NCBI GenBank assembly: GCA_027922465.2
Contig: BQMF02000003.1
Location: 1 to 64,000, forward strand
Length of the DNA stretch: 64,000 nt
Origin: Turritopsis dohrnii
Taxonomy: Eukaryota > Cnidaria > Hydrozoa > Anthoathecata > Oceaniidae
Direction: 5' to 3'
In this document: positions 10,330 through 21,400 of the stretch, one piece after another
How the letters are laid out: each line of letters starts with the position of its first letter
Numbering within the stretch: the stretch's first letter is position 1
Translations under genes and position numbers: made by a program
The notes under the pieces: generated by a model
The model's database searches: none
What the model was told of the DNA's origin: nothing
The model's input: the letters and a program-made list of their open reading frames with translations, nothing else

Positions 10330-10559
10330 GTGGACAACGTTGGACGTAGCTCAGTAGCAGACGATACTATTACGATTATCTTAACGCTAATGGGCTCAAT
10401 GCATGAAAGGTGGACAACGTTGGACGTAGCTCAGTTAGCAGACGATTCTATTACGATTATCTTAACGCTAATGGGCTCAATGCATGAAAGGTGGACAACG
10501 TTGGACGTAGCTCAGTTAAGCAGCAGACGATTCTATTACGATTACCTTAACGCTTAACA
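10325..10559 (+). repeat. Minisatellite, three ~80-bp units
   Basis: Units start at 10325, 10405 and 10486, each beginning GAAAGGTGGACAACGTTGG. They differ by a few substitutions and 1-3-bp indels. The GAAAG|GT at the start of each unit is also the presumed splice donor of the captured third exon, so the donor itself has been triplicated. There is no dyad structure or spacer pattern that would make it CRISPR-like. Confidence 0.85.
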
Positions 10560-11267
10560 GTTAATGTATTATTTAATTCTTTCATACATTCTGACATACT
10601 TACGTTCAAAACTGGTTAACCACGTTGGCAGCAGTTTCGCGTTGATACTGAAATGATTGGACTTTTTTCCCGCGGATTACATGGAATATTTTAAAATGTA
10701 TTATTCTATTATGAATTAAGACACAAATTAAACGCATTTCCTGTCTTATTTTTCACGTTTTAGTTTGAACCTGATTTTTATTGTTATTAACCGTTAGATT
10801 AGATTTTAATTTGAGGTAATATTCAAGTAGTAATTATTGTGATATTATATATTTCATCCTGAGAAGACCAATAAAGAAACTTTACATATTATTTTATGCT
10901 GTCCAAATTAAGGGTTTGTTACACATAGCCCTACTTGTATAGCTTTCATAATGCTTATTGGTGGTTTGTAATTAAAGTATTGTGTCAATGTTTTTTTTCT
11001 CTATTTTTTGGAGTACGTGGTGATAAATACAGTTCCCAGTGTAACAATCATACAGCTTATTTTCATAAACAGATCTTTATAAAGGATTTCAACAATGGCA
11101 TAAGGAAAAGCCCCTGTATTCTGTTAATATAGACTGGTCTTTACAGCCAAAGTTGTGATTTGTTTATTTTCCGATGATGCTTGTCGAACCATATGTTTGC
11201 CTAGTAAGTTTTGCATGACGAATCAAGGCTGCTGGCTTTGCATTTTTGTTGCGTTTTCAGTAAAGAT

Positions 11268-11302
11268 TGCAGAAATCCTTATGCCTCTTAAGGCATCTTG
11301 TT
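11268..11302 (+). repeat. 3' terminal structure of the autonomous Helentron
   Basis: GCAGAAATCC is complementary to the 5' terminus. It is followed by a GCCT-CTTA-AGGC hairpin and CATCTTGTT. The sister copies at 1858-1891 and 22940-22973 have the same layout with changed but still pairing stem bases. Confidence 0.75.
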
Positions 11303-13853
11303 GAACCTGTTATTATTATACTGTTCAGTTTTGTGCTATATATTGGTCAGACCTGGAGATAGAGAGAGCTCTGCTGCCTCCAAAAAGGACCTCTGATATT
11401 ACATCGGATATGTATATGTTATTTTTTATGTATTCATACAAATGTGTCCATCAATATAGGCAAGTTTTCAATATCACATTATCCTGTCTAAAATAAAAAT
11501 TTATGCACACAAAAATAAAATGTGTATGTAGAAATCTATATTATCTAGTCATCCACAAAAATTAATAGACATTATTTTGAAGTTTATAAAGCATTTAGTT
11601 ACCTGTGGTGAAAGTGCGTAGTGCACTAATCCAAAATGACTCTAACAATGATACCTATTCTGTGTTTGTTGTAATGCATTAATGTAGTAATCATCAGGCA
11701 AAAGAACAAAATATAATACGTTTGTAAACTCTACATCATCACGTTCGACATGAACGTTGTCTTTTCAATATCAACATTGAACAAATGAACAAATTACATG
11801 TGTGGAGTCATTATGAGTCTCTTCACTTATTTACAGTCTAGTCATTTTTCTTATCACTTATATTTTTTGTATCGTAAATGTGTGTCTCTGCATGACCAGC
11901 AGTTTCTTTTGTTTTCTTAATCTTAAATAATCGGCAGTTCTATTGCATGCCTTTTTTTATTTTCAGTGAAGAAAGGCAAAAATGTATGAATGGTGCATTA
12001 CCACTCATACAAGCTCATGGTAGTTTTTAACATTATCAGTTATTTTTAGTCATTCCTTTGCAGAATTCATCTTTGTAATGTGTGTGAGAAGCTTGCTTTT
12101 GAACTCATTGTAATCATTAGAATAAAGGTCTACGTGAAATTTTGCGAAGTACCTTAAGGGGATTTTTTTGCTTGGACTAACTTTGCAAACCAAGGTTTGA
12201 AAACGTTTTGCATGGATTAATTTTTCCGAGTCTGAGCTTCTCAAGGAAAATGTTTAGATTTGATTTTGCGAATGTGCACAAAGTGCAATGTGTGTATTTT
12301 ATAATTAAGCTTAGAGGTAGCAGCGAAAATCACCATTTCCATGCCTGCCACATTGCAAATCCAATGGGTGCTTGATAAGTGTTAATAGACACTGAGTCAA
12401 AAATTGAGCAAATAAAATCATCAAATTTTGCCTGGATTATTTTTTGCCAATCGCTCATATGTCTTGATGTTTTGCTTGGATTTATTTTTGCGAATTTGGG
12501 CAAAAGTCACAAAAACTAATGCACACAAAAAAATCCCCTTAAGCTTTTTTAAGGAATTGGTAACTTCTTTTGATTTTAATGCAATCCTGCATTTATTCGC
12601 CATCCGATTTTATTCAATTCACTTCAAAGACAATCGTATTTGTTTCATTTATAATGTCCTTAGATAGCATAGATGAAAATCAATTGATAAGTGTTTGTAT
12701 CTTTAATTTCTGGATAAACATTTTATTGAATTAAGTTTTGTTGCACAATTTGGACACAATTTTGAGACCAGACCTGTTTGGTTTTATCATTGAATGTCTT
12801 ATTCCTACTATTACTTCATTATTACAGTTATCGCTCATGAATTCCTATTTTGACCTTCCTGGAACAAAAACGTGGTTTTTCCATTTTTCAACTTTGGCCA
12901 AAGCGCTGACCTTCAGGCCTCTTGGCCTCTTGTTTTTCTTTCATCTTGAAGAATAACTTTCCTACATTTTCAGACCATGGTCTTTTAGTAAAAAATGATC
13001 AGCATCAAAAATACTACAAAATGGTATATAAGATGTCCATGTTTAATTACATAAATTTTTTCCTCTATGACAGGTGGCCACCATTATGGATTTTGGGTCT
13101 TTCTCAAGTGCAGAACATGATTCCGAGTCACTGACAAATTTCAGATTGTTACTAATTTATTCTAGGTGAAGGAGGTATACCGTATTTCAAACGTTCGGAT
13201 ATAAGTGCGGCGTTCAATAGAGGGCGGCGTTTATAAGAGGAAATATGGTAATTCACTTCCACAACTGAACTATTTATCCTTTCAATAGTTATGAATTGAG
13301 ATAACGAGTTTGACACAGGAAACAACATTGTATCAAAATTGAATATAATATTCTGACAAATATCCTGCCCAAAATGTATTAAAAATACTGGAAAAATTTT
13401 TTTTTAATCAAAACAGTATTCCATGACCTAAAAACTTATTGCTTTTGGAAGTGCAATGTCCAAGAAGGCATCTAGGGTCATTAGAGCTGCACAGGTGGTT
13501 CAGTAACAAGGAATTAAAAACAAATTTCTGGGAATAACAAGAGAATAACAAGATACTTAAAAACAATTCATACATCCAAATATTAAATAGTCAATTTTTT
13601 AAAAAATAGTCAACAAAAAAGTCTATCAACCCTAAGTCAAATTATAAAACAAATTAAAAACAAAAAGGTGTTATCATACTATAAGATATTCTAAATAATT
13701 TACTGGAGATTCCAAATCTTGAGATGAATGAATGTTTACATTTGGTTAATGTTATTTTTGACTGCATTTTATAGAAGACAACTTGCAAAATGCATCAGTT
13801 TGTGGAATTTGAGTGTTAGAGATTGATCTTGTATCCTTCAGAATAAAAAGAAT
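11303..13853. other. Intergenic, no gene seen apart from one MITE
   Basis: AT-rich intergenic DNA between the Helentron and the 3' end of ATOX1. It holds the TTAA-flanked MITE at 12158-12538 and a short GC-richer repeat fragment at about 13190-13250. The small open frames look random. Confidence 0.5.
12158..12538. mobile_element. TTAA-flanked MITE (Kolobok/piggyBac-like)
   Basis: 381 bp bounded by GGGGATTTTTTTG and its reverse complement CAAAAAAATCCCC. It is flanked on each side by TTAA (12154-12157 and 12539-12542), the target duplication of piggyBac and Kolobok transposons. No ORF. The two halves are imperfectly complementary (lines of GCNTGGATTAATTTT type), as expected of a foldback MITE. 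Confidence 0.65.
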
Positions 13854-15029
13854 TTATACAACACCAACATATGTTGTTGCTTTGCCTGTTTTCTTCAGAA
13901 CTTCAAGGATTTTTTCTGATGGAAGGTCTGTTTCAACAAATACTTGTTTTGTCTCTAAATTGACTTCAAACTTTGCAACACCTATAAGAAATTAAATGAG
14001 TAATGTTTTTTTTTTTTTTTTTTTTTTTTGAATTTATTTTACGGAGGCTAGAATTGCGAAGTGAACACACTGATGTGGGCCTCCACCAGGAATGTATACC
14101 TCAGATTTTAAGGCAGAGAACTTGCACATACTAGACTTATAGGTGATTGCGGTCTTAAGTAATTCTTGGCACTCGTTCATTACATTCACAATTTCATACA
14201 GCCTTCTGCTGCATACACTATCATTCTATAAGCAGTGGTGGATCTAGAAGTATGACGAAACTTTTTTTCCAGTGCCAAGATTTGAACCACTACCAACTAT
14301 CACCCTTGTATTACAAGCCCACCGTCTTACCAAGTGAGCTATACACCCCTATGTTGATTCAACATAACACAAACTTTGTACAATAACCCAATTTTTTGTT
14401 GTTTTTTTGTATTAAAGATTATTCAACCATTCTTTAGAGACACACATTTTTAAGTGACATTAGTGATTAAAACATTTGCCAGTATCAAAACATCAAATAA
14501 ATAAAGAAAAGACAAATTTTAAAATGAAGCAGAAGCTTTTCGTTAAAATAACAGGGATAACATCATCAGTGCTATGTTATTTTAACGAAAAGCTTCTGCT
14601 TCATTTTAAAATTTGTCTTTTCTTTATTTATTTGATATAAGTGACATTAATAAGACTTAAAGCCAACCATAATGAAGAACAATTTCAAAGTAGGTGGTGG
14701 GCTGGTTACAAAAGGACATCCTGCTGCTGGCTGGGGAACACATTATTGCGACAGAGAAACACTTGATCACGTTGATGAGATTAGAGGACATAGAATAACA
14801 AGAGGGAAATTCTAAGGCTATAACACGAGAAAAATAAATATATACCTTCAGTTTTATTGAGAACCCTAGTGACTGCACCTGAGCAACCTCCACAAGTCAT
14901 TTCAACTTGAAATTCGTATTTCTAAAATAAGTAAATTTATGTATTAAGATGGATTTTCCAACTCTGTGAAAAGTTAGGTTAGATAAAACTATAATTCGAG
15001 TAAAAAAATAAGATTCATACTGTAGCCAT
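13854..15029 (-). CDS. ATOX1: Copper chaperone ATOX1
   Basis: Three coding exons on the minus strand: 15029-15021, 14921-14846 and 13981-13854 (9 + 76 + 128 nt). These give 70 residues, the normal ATOX1/HAH1 length. The protein is a single heavy-metal-associated domain. Exon 2 carries the Cu(I)-binding motif MTCGGCSGAV with CxxC, and exon 3 carries LKKTGKATTYVG, matching the family's conserved KTGK near the C terminus. It would bind Cu(I) in the cytosol and pass it to P-type copper ATPases at the trans-Golgi. All junctions are GT/AG and the phases join cleanly (0, then 1). Exon 1 encodes only Met-Ala-Thr. Intron 2 holds a SINE and a large perfect inverted repeat. The gene lies head-to-head with ST13, 408 bp apart. 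Confidence 0.93.
14006..14351 (-). mobile_element. tRNA-derived SINE, reverse orientation
   Basis: Read on the minus strand, a tRNA-like head (GGGGTGTATAGCTCACTTGG) starts near 14351. It has an A box (TAGCTCACTTGG, complement of 14330-14341) and a B-box-like GGTTCAAATCT (complement of about 14279-14289) at promoter spacing. The anticodon stem does not pair, so it is not a tRNA gene. A tRNA-unrelated body follows, and the element ends in 24 A (T run at 14006-14029). It lies in intron 2 of ATOX1, sense to that gene. Confidence 0.65.
14492..14636. repeat. Perfect 62-bp inverted repeat (foldback) in ATOX1 intron
   Basis: Arms 14492-14553 and 14575-14636 are exact reverse complements over 62 bp, separated by a 21-bp spacer. 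The structure is bracketed by a 12-bp direct repeat TAAGTGACATTA (14451-14462 and 14638-14649). It would form a long hairpin in the ATOX1 pre-mRNA. Confidence 0.92.
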
Positions 15030-15437
15030 TTCAATAAGATATTAGAGGAACTGAGTTTCTGTGGTTGTGGTTGTGTTTCTTGGAAGTTAAGAATTTAGGA
15101 TTGACTCGCTTGTACATTCGGTCAGCCCACCGATAATAAGAAATAAACAGGACTAATAATTTTTTATTTTGTATTTAAATTGTACAAAATAAAATTGCTT
15201 GTAAGGGCTAATATTGTAACTTTATATTATAGTTATATAAATCTGAGCAAATCTTGCGGTAGACATGTCATATCTTGTTTTATTAATTAATTTTTATTTG
15301 TATTAACAGTCTGTAAAATATAATTTTCTAGAAATTTCCAAGAATAACATGCCGTCTTGCAAATCAAGGCCCTCTAGCTTCAGAAGCAGCTGAGTGTGAG
15401 CGCTGATCAAACTGCTAACAAATATAATTGCAGAAAT
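15030..15437. promoter_or_regulatory. Shared bidirectional promoter region of ATOX1 and ST13
   Basis: Only 408 bp separate the divergent start codons of ATOX1 (15029, -) and ST13 (15438, +). Both 5' UTRs and promoters must fit here unless distal exons exist. There is a T/G-rich stretch (15060-15080) and AT-rich DNA; I could not identify a specific element such as a TATA or Inr with confidence. Confidence 0.55.
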
Positions 15438-18400
15438 ATGTTTAAAAAAGATCAATTAGACCTTCTGAAACAATTTGTTGCAGCATGTAAAGCAAATCCA
15501 GCAATACTACATGCGCCTGAAATTGCTTTTTTCAAAGAATGGCTGTTGAGGTAAGCCTGTTTTTTGTTGGTTAGCAGTTGAGAGTTATGTATGTGGGTAG
15601 TGGTAGTGTATTGTCAGTTAGGACCACTCGACCAGAATTCGTCGCTAAAATAATCGTGATTTGTTATAAAGAATTGCCTCGATAATTTTATTTTACTCTC
15701 CTATTTGAATACATCCGATTGAATGATGACGATCTAGCATAGCAACCGCATAGAAACATAGCTCTAGGGAAAATTCGACACGGTAAATTTTTTTTATTTT
15801 TGGGGTGGTGAAACTTTACGCAAAAACAAAACTTTTTACCGTGTCAAAATTTCCCTTTCGGCTTAGTTCTTCAGAAAATGAAGAAAGAAGAAAACGAACA
15901 ATTTCTACATCTTCGGAGGAGTACCGCTTTTCTAGCGAACATTAGCATCAGTTTCAATAATGGTCGTAAAATTAAATTGCGTTATTGTGTGGCGTATCGA
16001 CAAAACGATTATTAAAATCATTAACATGACAATACCAAACATTGCAATAATAAATTTTCGGGGAGCATTCGGAATGAATAATTCAAACGGACGAATGGTT
16101 ATTACATGCTTTACTTACCAGAACATTATATGTTTCGTAATAACACGCTCAGTCCTCCCTTTAACTTGAACAAATACCTTACCCACTATTGGCTTTGTGA
16201 CATCGAAAAAACGCTACTCTGAGCAACTACGAATACGAATACGAACTACGAAATTTTTCAATGGTCAGAAAATCGTTAAAGTTACTTAGAACTGTTTACC
16301 AATAAAGTGTCTACCAATAACGAAAAGTATTGAATGCACTTTTTTTAGAATGGCTCTTTTAGAAATTTAGTAGAAAGAATATCGCTTGAAAAATTGCTTG
16401 GTAAGAAAAGAAGGCCAACTAAATCCGAGGGTGGTACGATCGCAACCCAAGCAACCCCCGAATTACGCCACTGCCTGGGGATCTGGAAACGAAGTTATTC
16501 AATCTGAATACGAAAATAACACAAAAAGTCACGAGCGCCCTTCAGGTTCACTTTTCCGGAAACGAAAAAAAAAAAAAGGCTGCAAATCTGTGAAATGTTT
16601 TTTTGTGAAAATATTTAAAAGTCGCCAGTATATATAAAGTCGCGAATCCTAAAAAAGCAAAATGTTGCATACACAAAATGTCGCGAAAGTCGCGAGAATT
16701 TTTGTGCTCCCGATCTTTTGTGCCTTAGTATTACGATGAACTACGTTATATATCTCGACGAATTCTATTCACATATTCTCGGGTTTCATATAAAAACACA
16801 AGTAATTTGTTCTGGACAATTTATTTATATTGACGTGAATGTACAAAGTAAAGAGTCCTAAGTTACAAATTAAATCAGATTATAATTACTACTTTCACGA
16901 TTTTACAATACATTCTCAATACATTCTCAATCTTGTATTCTCAAATCAGAAGAAAAAGTTGTGCATGCACTTCGTCGTGTGGCTGTCATAAAGTAGTATG
17001 AGACGCTTTTTATCGCAAGTTTTGGTCGAGTGGTCCTAACTGATTGTATAACCTAGGAAAAACAATAAAACGAGCAAAACCTCAAATAGAAAGGATTCAA
17101 AACATTATGGGAATTGTGTATAATACAATTCTATATTATGCAGATAATGAACAATGCATCATACAAAAACATACAAAATGTTTGTTTTGGTAATATGATT
17201 ATTTGTTACATTATTTGCTGATGCTGTTGACAGCTATAGTGGACAGTATCTCAATTTTCTTGACAATTTTGAAATAACTTTAAAGCTGGCAGATATACTT
17301 GTTTCACATTGTTCAGAATTTGCCATGCATAAAAACTTTCAATAATGCACAATATGTTTTTTATAGACTAATAGCTAGCTAACTATAGTCATTCTAAGAA
17401 TACTAACAATGCAATGACTGGTCACTTACATTATTTTTATGTCAATGTATACTATATATTCACCCAATATGCACCCAATATGCATGCTCTATAATTTTAA
17501 AATAATAGAAATTGCATATGAATGCCCATTATATGGAAGTATTTTCAAATTTAAAACTGCAGTCAACCCATGCTATGATCCTTGATGGTTATCAAGTTTT
17601 TTCTTTCAGTTAGCATGAACATATCTGAGCTACTTCATGAAAAGTCATTTTGTCTACCCTTTGCTGCATTTTTTATTTTTTAAAAAGATTTTTGTGTATG
17701 CATGAATTAAGGTTTCTATTAAATGGTATATAAAAAAGTAAAAAATTGGTTGTCATACCAAAATGTTTACTCATGTACATTATCGTGTATGAAAAGTAAC
17801 AAAATAGAAATAGAGTATGCCACTCTCCTTACTTTAAAATAATTGAAAAATAACTTTATTATCAGAATATCAACACTCCCTGGCTGTTAGCTCAACAATA
17901 ACGACAAAGTGCTTAAAAAAGTTAAAAAGGAAAAGACTTCCTCCTCTTTTCAAAAGTTGTAATAAGGTCATTATTGTAGAGACTCACTCAGGTAAATGAT
18001 TAGCTGTAAATATAAATATTTTTGCTGTTTTGAAAAAAAATGTCGGAAATGAACAAAACTCATGTGATGTAAATAGACCATAATGCATCGCTCTCAGATT
18101 CTCGGGTATGGCGAAAAATAGCAGGAAACTCAAAACACAAGTTTGACCAATTCTGGCTGAAACAAAGGTTATTATTAAACTTTCAGTAAGGTAATGACTT
18201 GAAATTTCCTTGTCTTTCAATGAAAACTAGAAGCCTCATGGCTTGAACAATTTCCGCATCAGGCCTAGAGGAACTTGTCAAATAAATCTGCAAAAGTGAC
18301 TGCCAAATTTAACACCAGGCCTTGTTCTTTGTGCAAACCTTCCAAGTTTTGGCAGAAATGTGAATTTGGTAACATATTTAAGTAAACATTTCATGGAATT

Positions 18401-21400
18401 GTTTATAACTTGGATTAGTAGGAGAAGGAGAATTGAGCATTTCAAAGATTTTAATCCATGACAGTTAACAGGATATTACAAGAAGATAGTAGGAGAGTGT
18501 TAGCAATTCAAACATAAAAGAAAAATGTTCAAATAATCTCATTGATAACATAAATTGAATTCAAAAATTATGTTAATGCACTTCTCTACCAGTTACGGCT
18601 ACCCTCTAGATCCACCACTGACTACATATTATCACTTGAATCTTTCATGGAGCTTATAAATAATGCTCTTTTCAAACATGATATATTGCAGGCCTGGTCG
18701 TAAGAGGTGTGCAATCACTCGCACACGCCTCCACACACGCCAAGATTTATTTACGCATATGGCGATCGCACGCCTGGTTTGTAATGACAAGTGTAATAAC
18801 AAATGTTTATTTAAAAGTCAACAAAAATCTGTCCCAAAAATGTTGAAAGTTTTGCTTAACGAAACTTTGCTACCATTTCAGAAGTGAGGTCTCCGATCGC
18901 TTTGGAATACGATAGTGGTTTTGAATTAATAATCAGTGCTCACAAATTTTCTTCGTTTGGTAGTAGAAAAACAAGTCTACTCAGCAAAATCCACTGAGGA
19001 ATGAAGAAGGAGCTTCGTGCACACGATTTTATTATGTATTATATTATTTAATTTGTAGTTTTCTCTTTCTTTTTAACATTCTTTTAAGTTACAAAAGTAT
19101 GCGCAAGGTTGCAGTTTCGAAAAAATAGGCAGCCAGGTGGTGACCAGTTAATGGAACGGAAACGTCTCTAATTTAATTGAAAAACCATTTGAACTTCAAC
19201 GCAAAACGATGGAGAGTAATACAAATTTTTTATTTTCAGGTTTTATTTTTCCTCTTCATTAATTTTTGAATAAATTTTATTTACCGTCAAAGTAATCTTT
19301 ATAGCTAACATTTTACGTTCCGAATCTTCAAAAACATTGTTTTGTATTATTATTTTATTCTCCGTGAAAATCTCATTATTTTTACATATATGACACAATT
19401 GGAATTCAAATTGGACGATTATAATAAAGAATGAAGATCATTGATCTTAACTGGAAAAATTGATCGCACATCTGTCAAAAATTTACACAAGCGCACGCCA
19501 TAACTGACATCGTCAATTAAGGCGTGCGATGACCACACGTCTGCTAATTTTCTTACGACCAGGCCTGTATTGTGTCCTAGAACATAATTACGAACTGACT
19601 TTCTGAAAAGTTTGGTAAACACTGTATGGGTGTTATTTGCAAAGTACATCATAAACATTGATAAACTACGGAAGCCAAGACGGGACAGCATAATAGTTTT
19701 GAAATCAAAAGAAGAATTTTCAAAAAATTGAAGAAAGAATTCAAAATGAAGATTTTTGTTTTTTGCTTTTGCAAACTAAACAAGGCATGCGCTTCAAGCA
19801 CAAGAAGAAAAATAATTTCTCTAATAACTCACATATACCACTTAAGGTTGACTTCATGGAGTGGGTGCCTCTGATACACAATACGGTTGATCTGACAAGT
19901 GCAAATGATAGCTTGGGTGCGTAACCTGTATGAAATCACACTGGAAGGGTGGTTCGTTTTCTCCGATAACATACTAAGTGCACACACTTGCGTCCCATGC
20001 CTCCAGTAACTGTGAACACAATTGGTTTGAAGGATCCACTTTCCACGTCTATGATACAGTCAGGGGCTAATACAGGTCAAATTTCATAGCGGTTACCGCT
20101 ATTGGGCACCAAGATCGAGGCGCCCAAATTCAAAAAAAAAAGGGAAAAATTTTTTTTTGAAAAGATCAAAAAAGAATGTGAGAAGAGCAAAACGAAAGAA
20201 AGGGAAAAAAGGAATCGTGAGGAGAAACAAAACTCGTTCATCTTATTTTAAAGCGGAAAGCCAACCTCGTTACCGTCGCTTCTTCTCTCTTTTGCGCTAA
20301 ATCAGACTTACAATTTAGCGTAAAGCAGAGAAGAAGCGCTGGGAAAGAAGGGCACTCTGTGAGGTTTCCGTACCTGGTTACCAAGGCTAGGTGATTACTT
20401 TACGAACTGAAACTTTCGAAATGATTATATAGTCCTGTAAAATATACACAAAGTAAGGAAATCAAAAATGGCGGAAGGTAAACACGCCGATTCGCGTGAT
20501 TGAATTTCGAAGGACATTTGAAGATTCTACAGGAAAGACTGTTACGACACGAATAACAAGAAATGAGAAAGTTTTAAGGGACTAAGAATATGTATAGTAT
20601 GTTAAAATAGAACGCATTTTAGACCATTCTAGGCCCTCAAATCGAAAATTTTTCGGGGCTTCGCCCCCGGACCCCGCAGAGGGGGCTTACAGCGCCCCCC
20701 TGACCCCCAGCTGCATTTGTTCGCCCAATGTGCGGCTACCGCCGCCCAAATTCAAATCCTGTATTAGCCCCTGACAGTGGTTTTGTATTGTATTGTGTTG
20801 TTTCCAGATTCACATCTACCATTTTATGTGACAGACAGAAACATGACATAACAGACAGACAGAAAATGGGCTCGATTAATTTTGTGCGTCTTTTTGCATT
20901 TACCTTACGTGGATTAATTTTCGCGGTTTTCGCTAAATATTCAAAATCGAGGCCATCCGCGAAAATTAATCCACGCAAAATTTTTATATTTCCAACCCGC
21001 AAAAATAATTAATATACGCAGAATTTTCTATTTTTCCACTTGAAAATTAATCCAGACAGAATTTATCACTGCTATTGTCCTTAAAGAATCGGAACATTTT
21101 TGATTGGTTTAAAAGAAACAGAAAAAAATATCAACGAAAAAAGTTCTTTTGTCTTTTTTATGTAAATAGAAAAAAAAACTAATATCAATATGTAATGCAG
21201 TAAAACTCTGTTAACTCGGACCTTTAAAGAATCGCGAAATATCCCTTTTTTATTTCATCCATGAAAATTAATGCACACGAAATTAGGTCGAAAGAGGTGT
21301 CTGCGAAAATATGTCCACGTGAAAATTAATCCACGTAAATGGACGCTATTCTTAAAAACATAAACGTAATCTTTGGACCATCTGGTCATCTTGTTCATTC

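Larger units (their letters stand above)
612..11302 (+). mobile_element. Helentron (Helitron2-type rolling-circle transposon)
   Basis: The element is bounded by the asymmetric terminal inverted repeats typical of Helentrons: GGATTTCTGC at 612-621 pairs with GCAGAAATCC at 11269-11278. The 3' copy is followed by a small hairpin (GCCT/AGGC) and the terminal CATCTTGTT. The interior encodes a Rep/helicase protein with a C-terminal EEP endonuclease, which is what separates Helentrons from canonical Helitrons. The 5' part is interrupted by a second element (658-1891). Frameshifts and stops between 3331 and 4860 make this copy probably defective, although the 1340-codon Rep/Hel/EN frame is open. The last ~500 bp (10797-11302) match 1390-1891 of the nested element, which supports the 3' boundary. 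Confidence 0.85.

Noticed and set aside
10325..10559. CRISPR-like repeat array
   Set aside because: Units are contiguous ~80-bp tandem repeats without spacers, in a eukaryotic transposon.
14270..14355. tRNA gene on the minus strand
   Set aside because: A and B boxes are present, but the anticodon and acceptor stems do not pair and a longer body with a 24-nt A tail follows, so it is a SINE.
14233..18620. One transposon from CAGTGGTGGATCTAGA (14233) to TCTAGATCCACCACTG (18620)
   Set aside because: The ends match, but the span would include ATOX1 exons 1-2 and ST13 exon 1, and no target duplication flanks it. More likely two separate hAT-end fragments.
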